Part shown: one piece after another, positions 1 through 7,928 of the stretch | Layout of the letters: every line of letters starts with the position of its first letter | How positions within the stretch are numbered: the stretch's first letter is position 1 | DNA from: an uncultured Prevotella sp. | Lineage (GTDB): Bacteria > Bacteroidota > Bacteroidia > Bacteroidales > Bacteroidaceae | Reading direction: 5' to 3' | DNA length: 64,000 nt | NCBI GenBank assembly: GCA_905234265.1 | Contig: CAJOHJ010000004.1 | Location: forward strand, 387,113-451,112 | Position numbers and translations under genes: made by a program | The notes under the pieces: generated by a model | What the model was told of the DNA's origin: nothing | Database searches by the model: none | The model's input: the letters and a program-made list of their open reading frames with translations, nothing else

Positions 1-1
1 C

Positions 2-1240
2 CAGCGCGAGACCGCTGTGGTGTGGAACCGCCAGACGGGCAAGCCCATAGCCAATGCCGTCGTCTGGCAGGACACCCGCGGCACTCAGATGTGCAACGAC
101 CTGCGCTCGCTGGGCTACAGCAGCATGGTCATGGAGAAGAGCGGACTGCTCATAGACCCTAACTTCTCGGCAACAGGCGTGAAGTGGCTGCTCGACAATG
201 TCGACGGCGCACGACAGCTGGCCGAGGGCGGACAGCTGCTCATGGGCACCATCGACACGTGGCTCGTCTGGAAGCTCACCGGCGGACGCGTGCATGCCAC
301 AGACACTACCAACGCTTCGCGGACCATGCTCTTCAACATCCACACCATGCAGTGGGACGACGACTTGCTGCGCCTCTTCGACATTCCGCGCAGCATGATG
401 CCGGAGGTAAGGGCCTGCGATGCGCTCTACGGCGAGACGACCGTGGAGGGGATTTTCGACGAACCGATACAGATTGCCGGCGTGCTGGGCGACTCGCACG
501 GAGCACTCGTAGGCCAGATGTGCTTCCAGCCAGGCTCTGGAAAGGTAACCTACGGCACGGGCAGCAGCGTGATGATTAACATCGGCGAGCAGCCGCAGCC
601 GGCTCCCGAGGGGCTGGTGACCAGCGTGGGATTTACGGCCTTGGGAAAGACGTTCTACGGCTTCGAGGGCAACATCTACAGCACGGGGGCTACGCTGAAG
701 TGGATCTGCGACCAGCTGCAGCTCATTGAGAAGCCGTCGCAGATGGAGGCGCTGGCAACAAGTGTGCCTGACAACGGCGGCGTATACATAGTGCCGGCAT
801 TCTCTGGCCTTGGCGCCCCGTGGTGGCAGTCGGGCGTGAAGGGCGCTGTCGTCGGACTTACGTTCATGGCCACCAAGGCCCACTTCCTGCGCGCTGCACT
901 GGAAAGCATTGCCTACCAGATAAAGGACCTCGTGGACGTCATGTCTGGTGGTGGGCTGCGCGAGATTTGCGCTGACGGCGGACCGACGAAGAACCGCTTT
1001 CTCATGCAGTTCCAGGCTGACATGCTCGGGACGCCTGTCGTATGCACCGAGGTCGACGATGCCTCTGCCTTCGGCGCCGTCATCATGAACGGCTTCGCAC
1101 GCGGACTCTGGAAATCGTTCGACGAAGTTGTGGGCTTCCGCAAGGTTACTGAGGTGTACACGCCGTCGGCAGCCGTAGACATGTCGGTCTACGAGGGATG
1201 GCGCAACGCCGTCGGCATGGTCATTCACAGCAACAGATAG
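2..1240 (+). CDS. glpK: Glycerol kinase (FGGY family), 5' end cut by window edge
   Basis: Phosphorylates glycerol to glycerol 3-phosphate with ATP in the cytoplasm. The frame is open from base 2, where it reads QRETAVVWNRQTGKP, the conserved GlpK N-terminal region, so roughly the first 80-90 residues lie outside the window. Typical GlpK blocks follow: VVWQDTR, DPNFSATGVKWLLDNVDGA, GTIDTWLVWKLTGG, TNASRTMLFNIHT and the FGGY signature region. The catalytic-base segment reads GDSHGALVGQ rather than the usual GDQQAALFGQ; the aspartate is kept. A C-terminal ATP-binding block (CADGGPTKNRFLMQFQADML) is present. The stop is 6 bases before the next gene, so the two are probably co-transcribed. A related FGGY sugar kinase is possible, but the TNASRT block favours glycerol. 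Confidence 0.85.
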   Translation, partial: QRETAVVWNRQTGKPIANAVVWQDTRGTQMCNDLRSLGYSSMVMEKSGLLIDPNFSATGVKWLLDNVDGARQLAEGGQLLMGTIDTWLVWKLTGGRVHATDTTNASRTMLFNIHTMQWDDDLLRLFDIPRSMMPEVRACDALYGETTVEGIFDEPIQIAGVLGDSHGALVGQMCFQPGSGKVTYGTGSSVMINIGEQPQPAPEGLVTSVGFTALGKTFYGFEGNIYSTGATLKWICDQLQLIEKPSQMEALATSVPDNGGVYIVPAFSGLGAPWWQSGVKGAVVGLTFMATKAHFLRAALESIAYQIKDLVDVMSGGGLREICADGGPTKNRFLMQFQADMLGTPVVCTEVDDASAFGAVIMNGFARGLWKSFDEVVGFRKVTEVYTPSAAVDMSVYEGWRNAVGMVIHSNR

Positions 1241-1246
1241 CCGTTT

Positions 1247-2353
1247 ATGCACTCGATACAGACGCTTATAGAAACAATGCTCAGCGGCATCGGCATTCCG
1301 GCAGAATACGTCGAGCTGTGCTGCCACGGACTGCTGGTGGTGATAGTGTTTGCCGTTGCCTTTGCCGTGGGCTGGGCATGCCGCGCACTCATGGTGCCGG
1401 CAGTGCTGCGCATAGTTGCCAGGACGGAAAGCAAGTGGGACGACGCCGTGCTGAACCGCAAGGTGCTGCTGTCGGCATGCAGCATAGTGCCGGCCATCAT
1501 CGTCTGGCAGCTGCTGCCATGGACGTTCTTCGACTTCCCGACGGTGCGCGAGGTGCTGGCACGCCTCACGGCCATATACATCACTGTCATGTCGGTGCGC
1601 ACGGTGATGGTGCTGATAGACTCGCTGAAGACCGTCGGCAACCAGCGGTCGGCGCGCCACCAGTATATGCAGTCGCTCTTCGGAGTGCTGAAAATCATCA
1701 TGGTCTTCGTGGCCGTCATCGTTGTCGTGGCAATCGTCGTCGACAAGAACCCGGCAACGCTCTTCGCCGGACTCGGCGCTGCATCGGCAATACTCATGCT
1801 GGCCTTTCAGGATACCATCAAGGGCCTCGTGGCTGGCATTAGGCTTACCACCAATGAGATGCTGCACGTCGGCGACTGGATAACCGTGCCGTCGGCAGGG
1901 GCCAACGGCCGCGTGGAGGAGATTACGCTCACCACGGTGAAGGTGCGCAACTTCGACAATACCATCGTCACCGTTACGCCGCAGACGCTCGTCGACGGCT
2001 CCTTCCAGAACTGGGCAGGCATGGAGCAGAACGAGGGGCGCAAGCAGGCGCGCCGCGTCTACTACGACTTCCGCTCCATCAAGGCTGGCGACGACGGCGA
2101 GGTGAACATCACCGCCTTCCGCCGCCACATCGAGCAGTGGCTCGCCGCCAGCAGTCTCACCGTCGAAGGCCGTGCGCCGCTGGTGCGGCAGGCTGAGGCT
2201 ACGCAGGGCGGATGCTGTGTGGAATTCATCTTCTGGCTGAAGGCTCAGGCTGGCTTCGACTACGAGCATGCCACCAGCGAGGTCATGGAATACATCTATG
2301 CCGCCAGCAACGCCTACGGACTCGTCATCTACCAGCAGCGCAGCGACGACTGA
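1247..2353 (+). CDS. Mechanosensitive ion channel, MscS family (YbdG-like)
   Basis: Inner-membrane channel of 368 residues expected to open under membrane tension and relieve hypo-osmotic shock. Hydrophobic segments fall near residues 27-48, 72-92, 102-125, 145-165 and 168-190. The last is the pore-lining helix with the alternating small residues of MscS (FAGLGAASAILMLAFQDTIKGLVAGI). The beta domain follows (VGDWITVPSAGANGRVEEITLTT, then VRNFDNTIVTVTPQ). The KVRNFDNTIV block and the residues between helix and beta domain resemble the mini-conductance YbdG subgroup rather than E. coli MscS, although YbdG is longer (about 415 residues). ATG lies 6 bases after the glycerol kinase stop. Confidence 0.88.
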   Translation: MHSIQTLIETMLSGIGIPAEYVELCCHGLLVVIVFAVAFAVGWACRALMVPAVLRIVARTESKWDDAVLNRKVLLSACSIVPAIIVWQLLPWTFFDFPTVREVLARLTAIYITVMSVRTVMVLIDSLKTVGNQRSARHQYMQSLFGVLKIIMVFVAVIVVVAIVVDKNPATLFAGLGAASAILMLAFQDTIKGLVAGIRLTTNEMLHVGDWITVPSAGANGRVEEITLTTVKVRNFDNTIVTVTPQTLVDGSFQNWAGMEQNEGRKQARRVYYDFRSIKAGDDGEVNITAFRRHIEQWLAASSLTVEGRAPLVRQAEATQGGCCVEFIFWLKAQAGFDYEHATSEVMEYIYAASNAYGLVIYQQRSDD

Positions 2354-2674
2354 CTTTTGCTCAAAATCAGTTATACAGAAATAATTTTTTATTATTTGTG
2401 TTCGTCTATTTTTCAGTTAGAATAATTCGTTTCAAAAACACTCCCCATTGTTTTATTTATTTGCAAAAGTAATTATTTTTGTGTATCAAACTTCTATAAT
2501 CTTGATAATAAAGCAGCCACTGCTTCATCGCGAGGCAGTGGCTGCAAAAGTATTTACATTAAAATCTTCTTTGGCAGGCCGGCTCTCACGAGTCAGCAAG
2601 CCTTCACTATTATATATTTACTAACTCTCCTGCCACATAGAAGGGCAGAAGTTTCTTGCTTAATTCTATTCCAA
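2354..2674. other. AT-rich intergenic region without a recognised gene
   Basis: This 321-base stretch separates the plus-strand channel gene from the minus-strand small ORF. The first 150 bases are strongly AT-rich and I see no convincing coding frame. The only clear structure is the 11-base-pair hairpin at 2513-2545, annotated separately. The remainder up to 2674 would be the 3' untranslated part of the minus-strand transcript. Confidence 0.5.
2513..2545 (-). terminator. Perfect 11-bp hairpin, probable minus-strand terminator
   Basis: GCAGCCACTGC (2513-2523) pairs perfectly with GCAGTGGCTGC (2535-2545) around an 11-base loop. Read on the minus strand the stem is followed by TTTATTATC, a weak T-rich tract; on the plus strand it is followed by AAAAG. 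It therefore best serves the minus-strand unit holding the 48-residue ORF and the secreted protein. Confidence 0.55.
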
Positions 2675-2821
2675 TCACCAGAGGATGAGTTCTGGTGCGT
2701 CAGCGTTTGCTGGATCTACTGGTGTTGCCTCTGGGTCTAACGTCAGTGAGCCATCCAGCAACTGTTGGCGATACTGTAGTTCTATGGTTTCTATTTCTGG
2801 AATGATATATGTTTTTTTCAT
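2675..2821 (-). CDS. 48-residue conserved-style peptide (MKKTYIIPE type)
   Basis: An ATG at 2821 opens a 48-codon frame beginning MKKTYIIPEIETIELQYRQQ and ending PANADAPELILW before a TGA at 2675. Short proteins starting MKKxYxxPE, with an acidic C-terminal half and no signal peptide, are frequent in Prevotella, usually as hypothetical proteins near surface-protein genes. The start is preceded by an A/T-rich tract as expected for Bacteroidota. It lies 106 bases downstream of the secreted protein on the same strand and may share its transcript. The second half is rich in D, P and A. I do not know its function; a peptide precursor or a small regulatory protein are both open. Confidence 0.5.
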   Translation of the reverse strand: MKKTYIIPEIETIELQYRQQLLDGSLTLDPEATPVDPANADAPELILW

Positions 2822-2896
2822 AATTCTTAATTATTAATTCTTTATTTTGATTTTGAATTTCATGCGTAATTTGCGGAAATCATCGAAGTGAGAAGT

Positions 2897-2920
2897 CCTG
2901 CCGGCAAGAATGTCGGCAGG
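2897..2920 (-). terminator. 10-bp hairpin after the secreted-protein gene
   Basis: CCTGCCGGCA (2897-2906) and TGTCGGCAGG (2911-2920) form a 10-pair stem with one G-T pair and an AGAA loop, starting 7 bases past the stop codon on the minus strand. The following tract is not T-rich, so it may attenuate or stabilise the mRNA end rather than fully terminate. Confidence 0.4.
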
Positions 2921-2927
2921 CTATTCT

Positions 2928-4943
2928 TTACTTAATGATAACTTTCTTTCCATTCACGATGAACAGGCCTTTTGCTGGCTTGGCAACACGCTGGCCGTTG
3001 AGATTGTAGTAAATAGAGTTTGTGGCAAACTGCGAAGCAGAAACACTTTCGATACCCGTTGACTGGTCACCGAATATCAAATTGAAGATAGGAGCTTCAC
3101 CAATGCTGCTGCTGGTGAGATAAGCCTTACCGGCTGGAAGAGTGCCTGCAGTTGATTTAACGAACTGTCCGTTCTTAAGGATGTAAGAATCAGCAGGAAT
3201 ATCAGTGTTCTCGATAACACCAGTCAGCAGGTTTGTTGCGCTGATGTCGTTGCCGGCAGCTACAACAGGAATATCGTAGGAAGCATCGGCTGTTCCTTTC
3301 AGAATAAGGCCTGTGCCAGCTGTTACAGCAGTAGTAACTTTCTCAAGAGTGGCTGTGCCAGCAGCCTCTGATGTAGCTGTAACCTGATAAGCCTCCAGTC
3401 CATCGGGCAGATTAGCGCAGTCAACGGGGTATGAGCTTGCAAAGGAAGAGTATCCGCTGCTTGCGATAGTGGTAGAAACAGGCTCTATGACGTCAAGTAC
3501 AATGACGAAGAAAGTCTGCAGGCCGCCATTAGTAAACGTGATGCTGCCCTCAGCATTGTCCAGCGGGAATATGCGGACATCGGGATTTGTGTTATAATCG
3601 GCCACATCCGTAAACGCTCCCATGGGAACGATGTTAAGAGTGCTGTTCAAGTTCTCGCCGTTTACTTCCTTCCAGGCACAGTTGGTTGCACTTGTTGCAT
3701 TGTTCACGTAGCTATAGAGACGCAGCTGAGTAGCCTTCACGCCTGCCGGCAAGTCAAGACGGCTCTGCACGCCGTTAGAACCACCGAATGTCTTGCGCGT
3801 TGCACCGATTTCCGAAATTGTTATCTGGGTTCTTTCGCTCCAAGCCTTATTCTGTTCTGTCAACATTGTCAGCGTGTAGCCTTTGGCTACGTCATTTTCT
3901 TTTCCTGTCAGCTCTTTGTCGCTGGTTTTGTCGAAGGCTCCATAGCCCATGACGATAGTCTTAGTCTTGAAGTTTGCGGCTACTGCATTAATTGTTGCGT
4001 CTACATCGGCAGATGTTGTGCAGCTCGCACGTCTTGCGCGTGCCTTGATGTCGGTGTTTGTAGTCAAAGTGAATGCGCGAGTGTAAGTATTCCAGCTGCT
4101 TCCGCCGTCAGTGCTGTATTCTATAGTGGCATTAGGTGAAGCACAGGTGATAGCCACAGTTCCGTTAAACTGATTGACAATGGGGTCTTCAATGGTAATG
4201 CCCGTCAGCAGTATCTGCTGAGATGCAACATCAGAATTGCTATAGCTTTCACCGTCACCGATAGCAATAGCCTTAACAACCGTTCCATCGGTTACCACGA
4301 ATGGTGCAGAATATGTGTCACTTGATTCTGTTGGTGCAGTGCCATCTGTCGTATAGGTAACCTTCGTTGCATTAGTAACAGAACCTAGTGTCACGGTACC
4401 TGTGGCAGGTGCAACAGATATTTCCGGTGCTGTAAGTTGGGTCTTTGCCGACTCCGTATAAGCAACCTTCACATAGAATATTCCAGTTTCACCATCATTT
4501 GTTATAGCCAAAGACGAAGTTGCAGGTACGCCGGTAAACACAAATTCCAGATACTTATTGGTGGTGTTTTCTGTCATGGTATAAGAAACGCTTTGACCAC
4601 CAATGGTAATAGAACCTGAAGCTGCATGATTTATAGCTGTTCCTCCCAGTTTGAATTTATTAGTGCCATTTGAAGATGTAGACTGAACAATTGTAATATT
4701 AGATTTAGCCAAACTCGTAAATGTAATACTGCTGGACGAATTTAATTTGAGTCCTTTTGAATAACTTGTTCCATCATAGGTTCCTGCATACTTGGTGTTA
4801 AAACCACCACCTGTAGCTACAGTGAAGAACGAACCGCTTTGTGAAGCTTCGCCATTTAAAGTCAATGTGTACGTGTCATACGCCCACGCTCCGCTGCATA
4901 CTGCGAGCAGTAGCGTTAATAGAGAGAGTAGTTTTTTTCTCAT
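2928..4943 (-). CDS. Large secreted protein with chitobiase-like C-terminal domain repeat and Prevotella C-terminal tail
   Basis: A 671-residue exported protein of unknown function. I start it at the ATG at 4943 because that gives a clean signal peptide (MRKKLLSLLTLLLAVCSGAWA); an ATG at 4997 would add 18 residues that spoil it. The mature part begins with a beta-rich region (YDTYTLTLNGEAS, about 22-155). It continues with a CHB_HEX_C-like domain (about 170-245, VTYTTDGTAPTESSDTYSAPFVV) and a second copy of the same sort (IEYSTDGGSSWNTYTRAFTL). The C-terminus, IYYNLNGQRVAKPAKGLFIV, is the tail seen on many Prevotella secreted proteins and resembles a type IX secretion signal. The promoter may be the element at 5292-5321, leaving a leader of more than 300 bases. 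Composition is less GC-rich than the flanks. Confidence 0.7.
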   Translation of the reverse strand: MRKKLLSLLTLLLAVCSGAWAYDTYTLTLNGEASQSGSFFTVATGGGFNTKYAGTYDGTSYSKGLKLNSSSSITFTSLAKSNITIVQSTSSNGTNKFKLGGTAINHAASGSITIGGQSVSYTMTENTTNKYLEFVFTGVPATSSLAITNDGETGIFYVKVAYTESAKTQLTAPEISVAPATGTVTLGSVTNATKVTYTTDGTAPTESSDTYSAPFVVTDGTVVKAIAIGDGESYSNSDVASQQILLTGITIEDPIVNQFNGTVAITCASPNATIEYSTDGGSSWNTYTRAFTLTTNTDIKARARRASCTTSADVDATINAVAANFKTKTIVMGYGAFDKTSDKELTGKENDVAKGYTLTMLTEQNKAWSERTQITISEIGATRKTFGGSNGVQSRLDLPAGVKATQLRLYSYVNNATSATNCAWKEVNGENLNSTLNIVPMGAFTDVADYNTNPDVRIFPLDNAEGSITFTNGGLQTFFVIVLDVIEPVSTTIASSGYSSFASSYPVDCANLPDGLEAYQVTATSEAAGTATLEKVTTAVTAGTGLILKGTADASYDIPVVAAGNDISATNLLTGVIENTDIPADSYILKNGQFVKSTAGTLPAGKAYLTSSSIGEAPIFNLIFGDQSTGIESVSASQFATNSIYYNLNGQRVAKPAKGLFIVNGKKVIIK

Positions 4944-5291
4944 AGTTTTTGTTGTTTTTAAAAGGTTAATTATAATAGTTTCAGTTAATGTCTTCACAGG
5001 CCAGCGCTATGGCCTTGCCACTGCTCCTCTCTCGCGCGTACATTTTATTATATATATACACAAGAAGCGTGGAACTGTCATGCTCCACATCTCTACTCTG
5101 AGGCTCTGGTAAACCCGTAAAAAAAGATACAGATACAATACAGCCCACGCGTACGCGTGAACCATTGTCATCTCCGTCTTGTTTTTACTTTGTGAAATTT
5201 ACCAGATTTCAGAGTACAAGATCGAAGCACAACGCTTCATTTTCCAACATGTCTGCCTTTGGCCGTGGCCGCTGGCATGTATTTACGGCAG
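4944..5291. other. Long leader region of the secreted-protein gene with a 14-bp palindrome
   Basis: There is no convincing gene in these 348 bases. If the promoter at 5292-5321 is used, all of it is 5' untranslated mRNA on the minus strand. It holds a perfect 14-base palindrome, CACGCGTACGCGTG (5146-5159), and a run of alternating T and A (about 5047-5060). Either could be an operator or RNA structure, but neither matches a riboswitch I recognise. Confidence 0.4.
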
Positions 5292-5331
5292 CAAAGATAG
5301 TAAAAAAAACCGAAACGCCAAGCGTTTCGGT
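5291..5331 (-). repeat. Terminator/promoter direct repeat, copy 1 (left of toxin-antitoxin)
   Basis: Read on the plus strand, GCAAAGATAG, an A-rich spacer and then ACCGAAACGCCAAGCGTTTCGGT recur at 5934-5977 with only spacer differences. On the minus strand the hairpin ACCGAAACGC-TTG-GCGTTTCGGT (5309-5331) is followed by eight T, a classical terminator for the toxin gene ending at 5374. It is then followed by TATCTTTG (5292-5299), a -7 box. The TTG in the hairpin loop is 19 bases from that box, so the same bases can form the -33 element of a promoter for the secreted-protein gene. Confidence 0.7.
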
Positions 5332-5373
5332 GAAAATATTCTAATTGTCAGCGATTTAGCAAAAAGAATATAG

Positions 5374-5682
5374 CTAAATCTTTGCTTTCAGCTTTGCAGG
5401 ACTCATCCGCATGTCCCAAAATGCGGCAATGCGCAATGTATTGCCTTTGATATAATAGATTAGCTTATAGTTTTTCCCTATGATGGTTGCCTTGTACTGG
5501 ATATAGTGGCTTTTGAGGAGTGGTTCTGGAAAGCCGATGCCAGGATATTTCCTTAGCATTTTTACTTTCTCGTCAATTTCGTGTGCAAGATTGGTGGTTG
5601 CCTGCAGGCCGTAGTGTTCCAGATAATAGTCTACGACACTGTTTATATGTGATATGGCTTTCTTGTTATATTTGACCAGCAT
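5374..5682 (-). CDS. RelE/ParE-superfamily toxin
   Basis: A 102-residue basic protein with the RelE/ParE pattern: an N-terminal helix pair (DYYLEHYGLQATTNLAHEIDEKV), the PGIGFPEPL turn, then a beta-sheet core (YKATIIGKNYKLIYYIKGNTLRIAAFWDMRMSP). RelE-like members cleave mRNA at the ribosome; ParE-like members poison gyrase. The FWDMRMSP ending and PGIGFPE turn look closer to the ParE side, but sequence alone does not settle it. The start overlaps the end of the upstream antitoxin gene by 17 bases, the usual coupled arrangement. A strong terminator follows within 45 bases. Both genes lie between two copies of the same 41-44 base element. Confidence 0.8.
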   Translation of the reverse strand: MLVKYNKKAISHINSVVDYYLEHYGLQATTNLAHEIDEKVKMLRKYPGIGFPEPLLKSHYIQYKATIIGKNYKLIYYIKGNTLRIAAFWDMRMSPAKLKAKI

Positions 5683-5905
5683 AGGTTTCTATTCTATTCC
5701 ATATCATTTGCATTGCTTGCCGGTGGCTTATGGTTTCGCCTCGCTGGAATTCAAGCTCGCCCTCGTTGATGTCTGCAAGTGCTTCTTCGACGGACTGTGG
5801 CAAGCCCTTTGGTATGCTGGCAGTGCGACTGTTGCGTGGTGCGTAGTCGGCAACAGGTGTGGCAAGCGGTTCTGCGGCCATCATGGGTTCGTCTTCTTGT
5901 AGCAT
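5666..5905 (-). CDS. Antitoxin partner of the RelE/ParE-type toxin
   Basis: A 79-residue acidic protein (MLQEDEPMMAAEPL...) upstream of and overlapping the toxin by 17 bases, the normal antitoxin position. The C-terminal half (SVEEALADINEGELEFQRGETISHRQAMQMIWNRIE) is helical and should wrap the toxin. I see no clear ribbon-helix-helix or helix-turn-helix, so I cannot say whether it represses its own promoter. I use the ATG at 5905 rather than a TTG two codons earlier. Its promoter is the TATCTTTG box at 5935-5942, about 30 bases upstream. Function is inferred mainly from position. Confidence 0.65.
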   Translation of the reverse strand: MLQEDEPMMAAEPLATPVADYAPRNSRTASIPKGLPQSVEEALADINEGELEFQRGETISHRQAMQMIWNRIETYAGQI

Positions 5906-5933
5906 TGTCAAATGTTGTTTTTGTCAGTACGTT

Positions 5934-5977
5934 GCAAAGATAGCAACAAAAGACCGAAACGCCAAGCGTTTCGGTCT
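5934..5977 (-). repeat. Terminator/promoter direct repeat, copy 2 (right of toxin-antitoxin)
   Basis: The hairpin AGACCGAAACGC-TTG-GCGTTTCGGTCT on the minus strand (5951-5977, 12 pairs, 3-base loop) starts 4 bases after the helicase stop codon and should end that transcript; it is also followed by T-rich sequence on the plus strand. A TATCTTTG -7 box (5935-5942) follows, with the loop TTG exactly 20 bases away, giving a promoter for the toxin-antitoxin genes. The 23-base core is identical to copy 1. Confidence 0.7.
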
Positions 5978-5980
5978 TTT

Positions 5981-7870
5981 TTATTTCTTCTTGGGCTTGC
6001 GCCGTGCCCAGCCTTCTTCTTCGAAGTCGGGGACTTCGCCTTTCAGCTTCATGCCCTTGGGGTTGAGGAACTGCAGCCAGTCGTTCCTGCCGTGGCGGGT
6101 GGATGTGTCTGCCGCGGCCTTGGCGCCCTTGCCCTTGCGTTGTGCTGCGGCCTTGTCGGAGCGTCCGGCAGCCTTGCTGTCGCTGCGTCTTCCGTTGCGC
6201 TGGCCCTTGCCGGCATCCATGGGGCGCGGGCTGTCGGCATTGTTGCAGCGCACTTCGCGGTTCTTGAAGTACTGGCCGTTGACGTACTTGACTACGCGCG
6301 GTGCGTCTTCGTCGGGTACTTCGAAGTAGGAGGCAGTGGTGAGCAGGTCGATGTGTCCCACCTCTACGTGTCCGTGGACGTTGCGGTTTAGGAACTGCAT
6401 GAGTTCGCCGGGGTAGAAGCCGTCTTTCTTGCCGAGGTTGATGAAGAGGCGTGTGTATCCCTTCTGAGCCTTGTTGCGCAGCTTCTGTCCGTCGCTCTGC
6501 TGTCGTCCGGCCTTTTTGTCTTCGCGCTTGGCCTTCTTGTCGCTGACCTCTTCGATTTCGGGTGCGTCGGCATAGTAGGAGAGGAAGCGTCCGAACTCCA
6601 TGGAGACGATTTTCTTGATGAGGTCGTCTTTGTCGATGTATTCGAAGTATCGGCTGATGTCCTGCATGAATGGTGCTATCTGCTCTTCGTCGACGTCGGC
6701 CTTTACTATCTGGTCCATGACTCGGTAGAGCTGCTTCTTGCAGATTTCCTCGGCGGAGGGTATGATGCCGCGTTCGAACTGCTTGCCGATTTCCTTTTCG
6801 ATGTTGCGGATCTTGTGTTTCTCGCGGCTGTGCACGATGGATAGCGACGTGCCTTTCTTGCCTGCGCGTCCGGTGCGCCCTGAGCGGTGTGTGTAGTTCT
6901 CGATGTCGTCGGGCAGTCCGTAGTTGATGACGTGTGTGAGGTCGTCGACGTCGAGTCCTCGTGCAGCCACGTCGGTAGCCACGAGCAGCTGCACCATGTG
7001 CTGGCGGAACTTCTGCATGGTGAGGTCGCGCTGCTGCTGTGAGAGGTCGCCGTGCAGCGACTCGGCGTTGTAGCCGTCGTGGATGAGCTTGTCGGCGATT
7101 TCCTGTGTCTCTATCTTCGTGCGGCAGAAGATGATGGCGTAGATGCGCGGATAGAAGTCGACGAGCCGCTTCAGTGCGAGGTACTTGTCCTTGGCGTTCA
7201 CCATGTAGTAGATGTGGTTCACGTGTTCGGCGCCTTCGTTGCGGCTTCCGACGACTATTTCCTGCGGGTTGTGGAGGTATCCCTTTGCAATGCGCTCTAT
7301 CTCGCGGCTCATGGTTGCCGAGAAGAGCAGGGTGTTGCGGTCCTCTGGTATTCCCCCGAGTATGGTGTCGATGCTTTCCGAGAAGCCCATGTTGAGCATT
7401 TCGTCGGCCTCGTCGAGCACTACGTTGTAGACAGTCTCCAGCTTGGCCACTCCGCGGTTCATGAGGTCGATGAGGCGGCCGGGTGTTGCCACGATGATGT
7501 GTACACCTTTCTTCAGTGCGCGTATCTGCTGTTCTATGGATGCTCCTCCGTAGACTGCCTCTATGTGTATGCCGTCCATGTATTTCGAGAACTCGCGCAT
7601 GTCGTCGGCAATCTGCAGGCAGAGTTCCCTGGTTGGTGACAGCACGATGGCCTGTGTCTCCTTTCTTTCGGTGTCGATGCGCTGCAGCACGGGAATGCCG
7701 AAGGCGGCGGTCTTGCCGGTGCCGGTCTGTGCGAGAGCTATTACGTCGTTGCTGTTGCCCAGGAGGAATGGGATTACTGCTTCCTGCACGGGCATTGGCT
7801 GCACGAAGCCCATTTCTTCGATAGCGCGCCTGATGGGTGCGCTAACGCCTAATTCTTCAAAAGTCTTCAT
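5981..7870 (-). CDS. deaD: DEAD-box ATP-dependent RNA helicase (DeaD/CsdA type)
   Basis: A 629-residue RNA helicase for ribosome assembly and RNA unwinding. All motifs are visible in order: Q motif (GFVQPMPVQEAVIP), I (AQTGTGKTAAF), Ia (PTRELCLQI), TPGRL, II (DEADEM), III (SATMS), then IV-VI (IFCRTK, VATDVAARGLDV, HRSGRTGRAGK). After the core, a DbpA-type RNA-binding domain (about 460-540, GYTRLFINLGKKDGFYPGEL) is followed by a basic K/R/G-rich tail, as in DeaD. I start at ATG 7870. An upstream TTG in frame at 7882 overlaps the -7 box TAACTTTG (7880-7887), so it cannot be in the mRNA. ATG then lies nine bases after the box, making the transcript nearly leaderless. Confidence 0.95.
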   Translation of the reverse strand: MKTFEELGVSAPIRRAIEEMGFVQPMPVQEAVIPFLLGNSNDVIALAQTGTGKTAAFGIPVLQRIDTERKETQAIVLSPTRELCLQIADDMREFSKYMDGIHIEAVYGGASIEQQIRALKKGVHIIVATPGRLIDLMNRGVAKLETVYNVVLDEADEMLNMGFSESIDTILGGIPEDRNTLLFSATMSREIERIAKGYLHNPQEIVVGSRNEGAEHVNHIYYMVNAKDKYLALKRLVDFYPRIYAIIFCRTKIETQEIADKLIHDGYNAESLHGDLSQQQRDLTMQKFRQHMVQLLVATDVAARGLDVDDLTHVINYGLPDDIENYTHRSGRTGRAGKKGTSLSIVHSREKHKIRNIEKEIGKQFERGIIPSAEEICKKQLYRVMDQIVKADVDEEQIAPFMQDISRYFEYIDKDDLIKKIVSMEFGRFLSYYADAPEIEEVSDKKAKREDKKAGRQQSDGQKLRNKAQKGYTRLFINLGKKDGFYPGELMQFLNRNVHGHVEVGHIDLLTTASYFEVPDEDAPRVVKYVNGQYFKNREVRCNNADSPRPMDAGKGQRNGRRSDSKAAGRSDKAAAQRKGKGAKAAADTSTRHGRNDWLQFLNPKGMKLKGEVPDFEEEGWARRKPKKK

Positions 7871-7879
7871 ATTCGGCTG

Positions 7880-7887
7880 CAAAGTTA
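7880..7887 (-). promoter_or_regulatory. -7 box of the deaD promoter
   Basis: TAACTTTG on the minus strand fits the Bacteroidota -7 consensus TAnnTTTG. The ATG of deaD begins nine bases downstream. No good -33 TTG is found at 19-21 bases, so the box rests on the motif and its position. Confidence 0.6.
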
Positions 7888-7928
7888 CGAATAAATGGGG
7901 TACTTTCGTAACATGCAGAGAAAAAAAA

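Noticed and set aside
7870-7882. TTG start for deaD
   Set aside because: The TTG at 7882 overlaps the TAACTTTG -7 box, so it would lie upstream of the mRNA start. The ATG at 7870 fits the family start.
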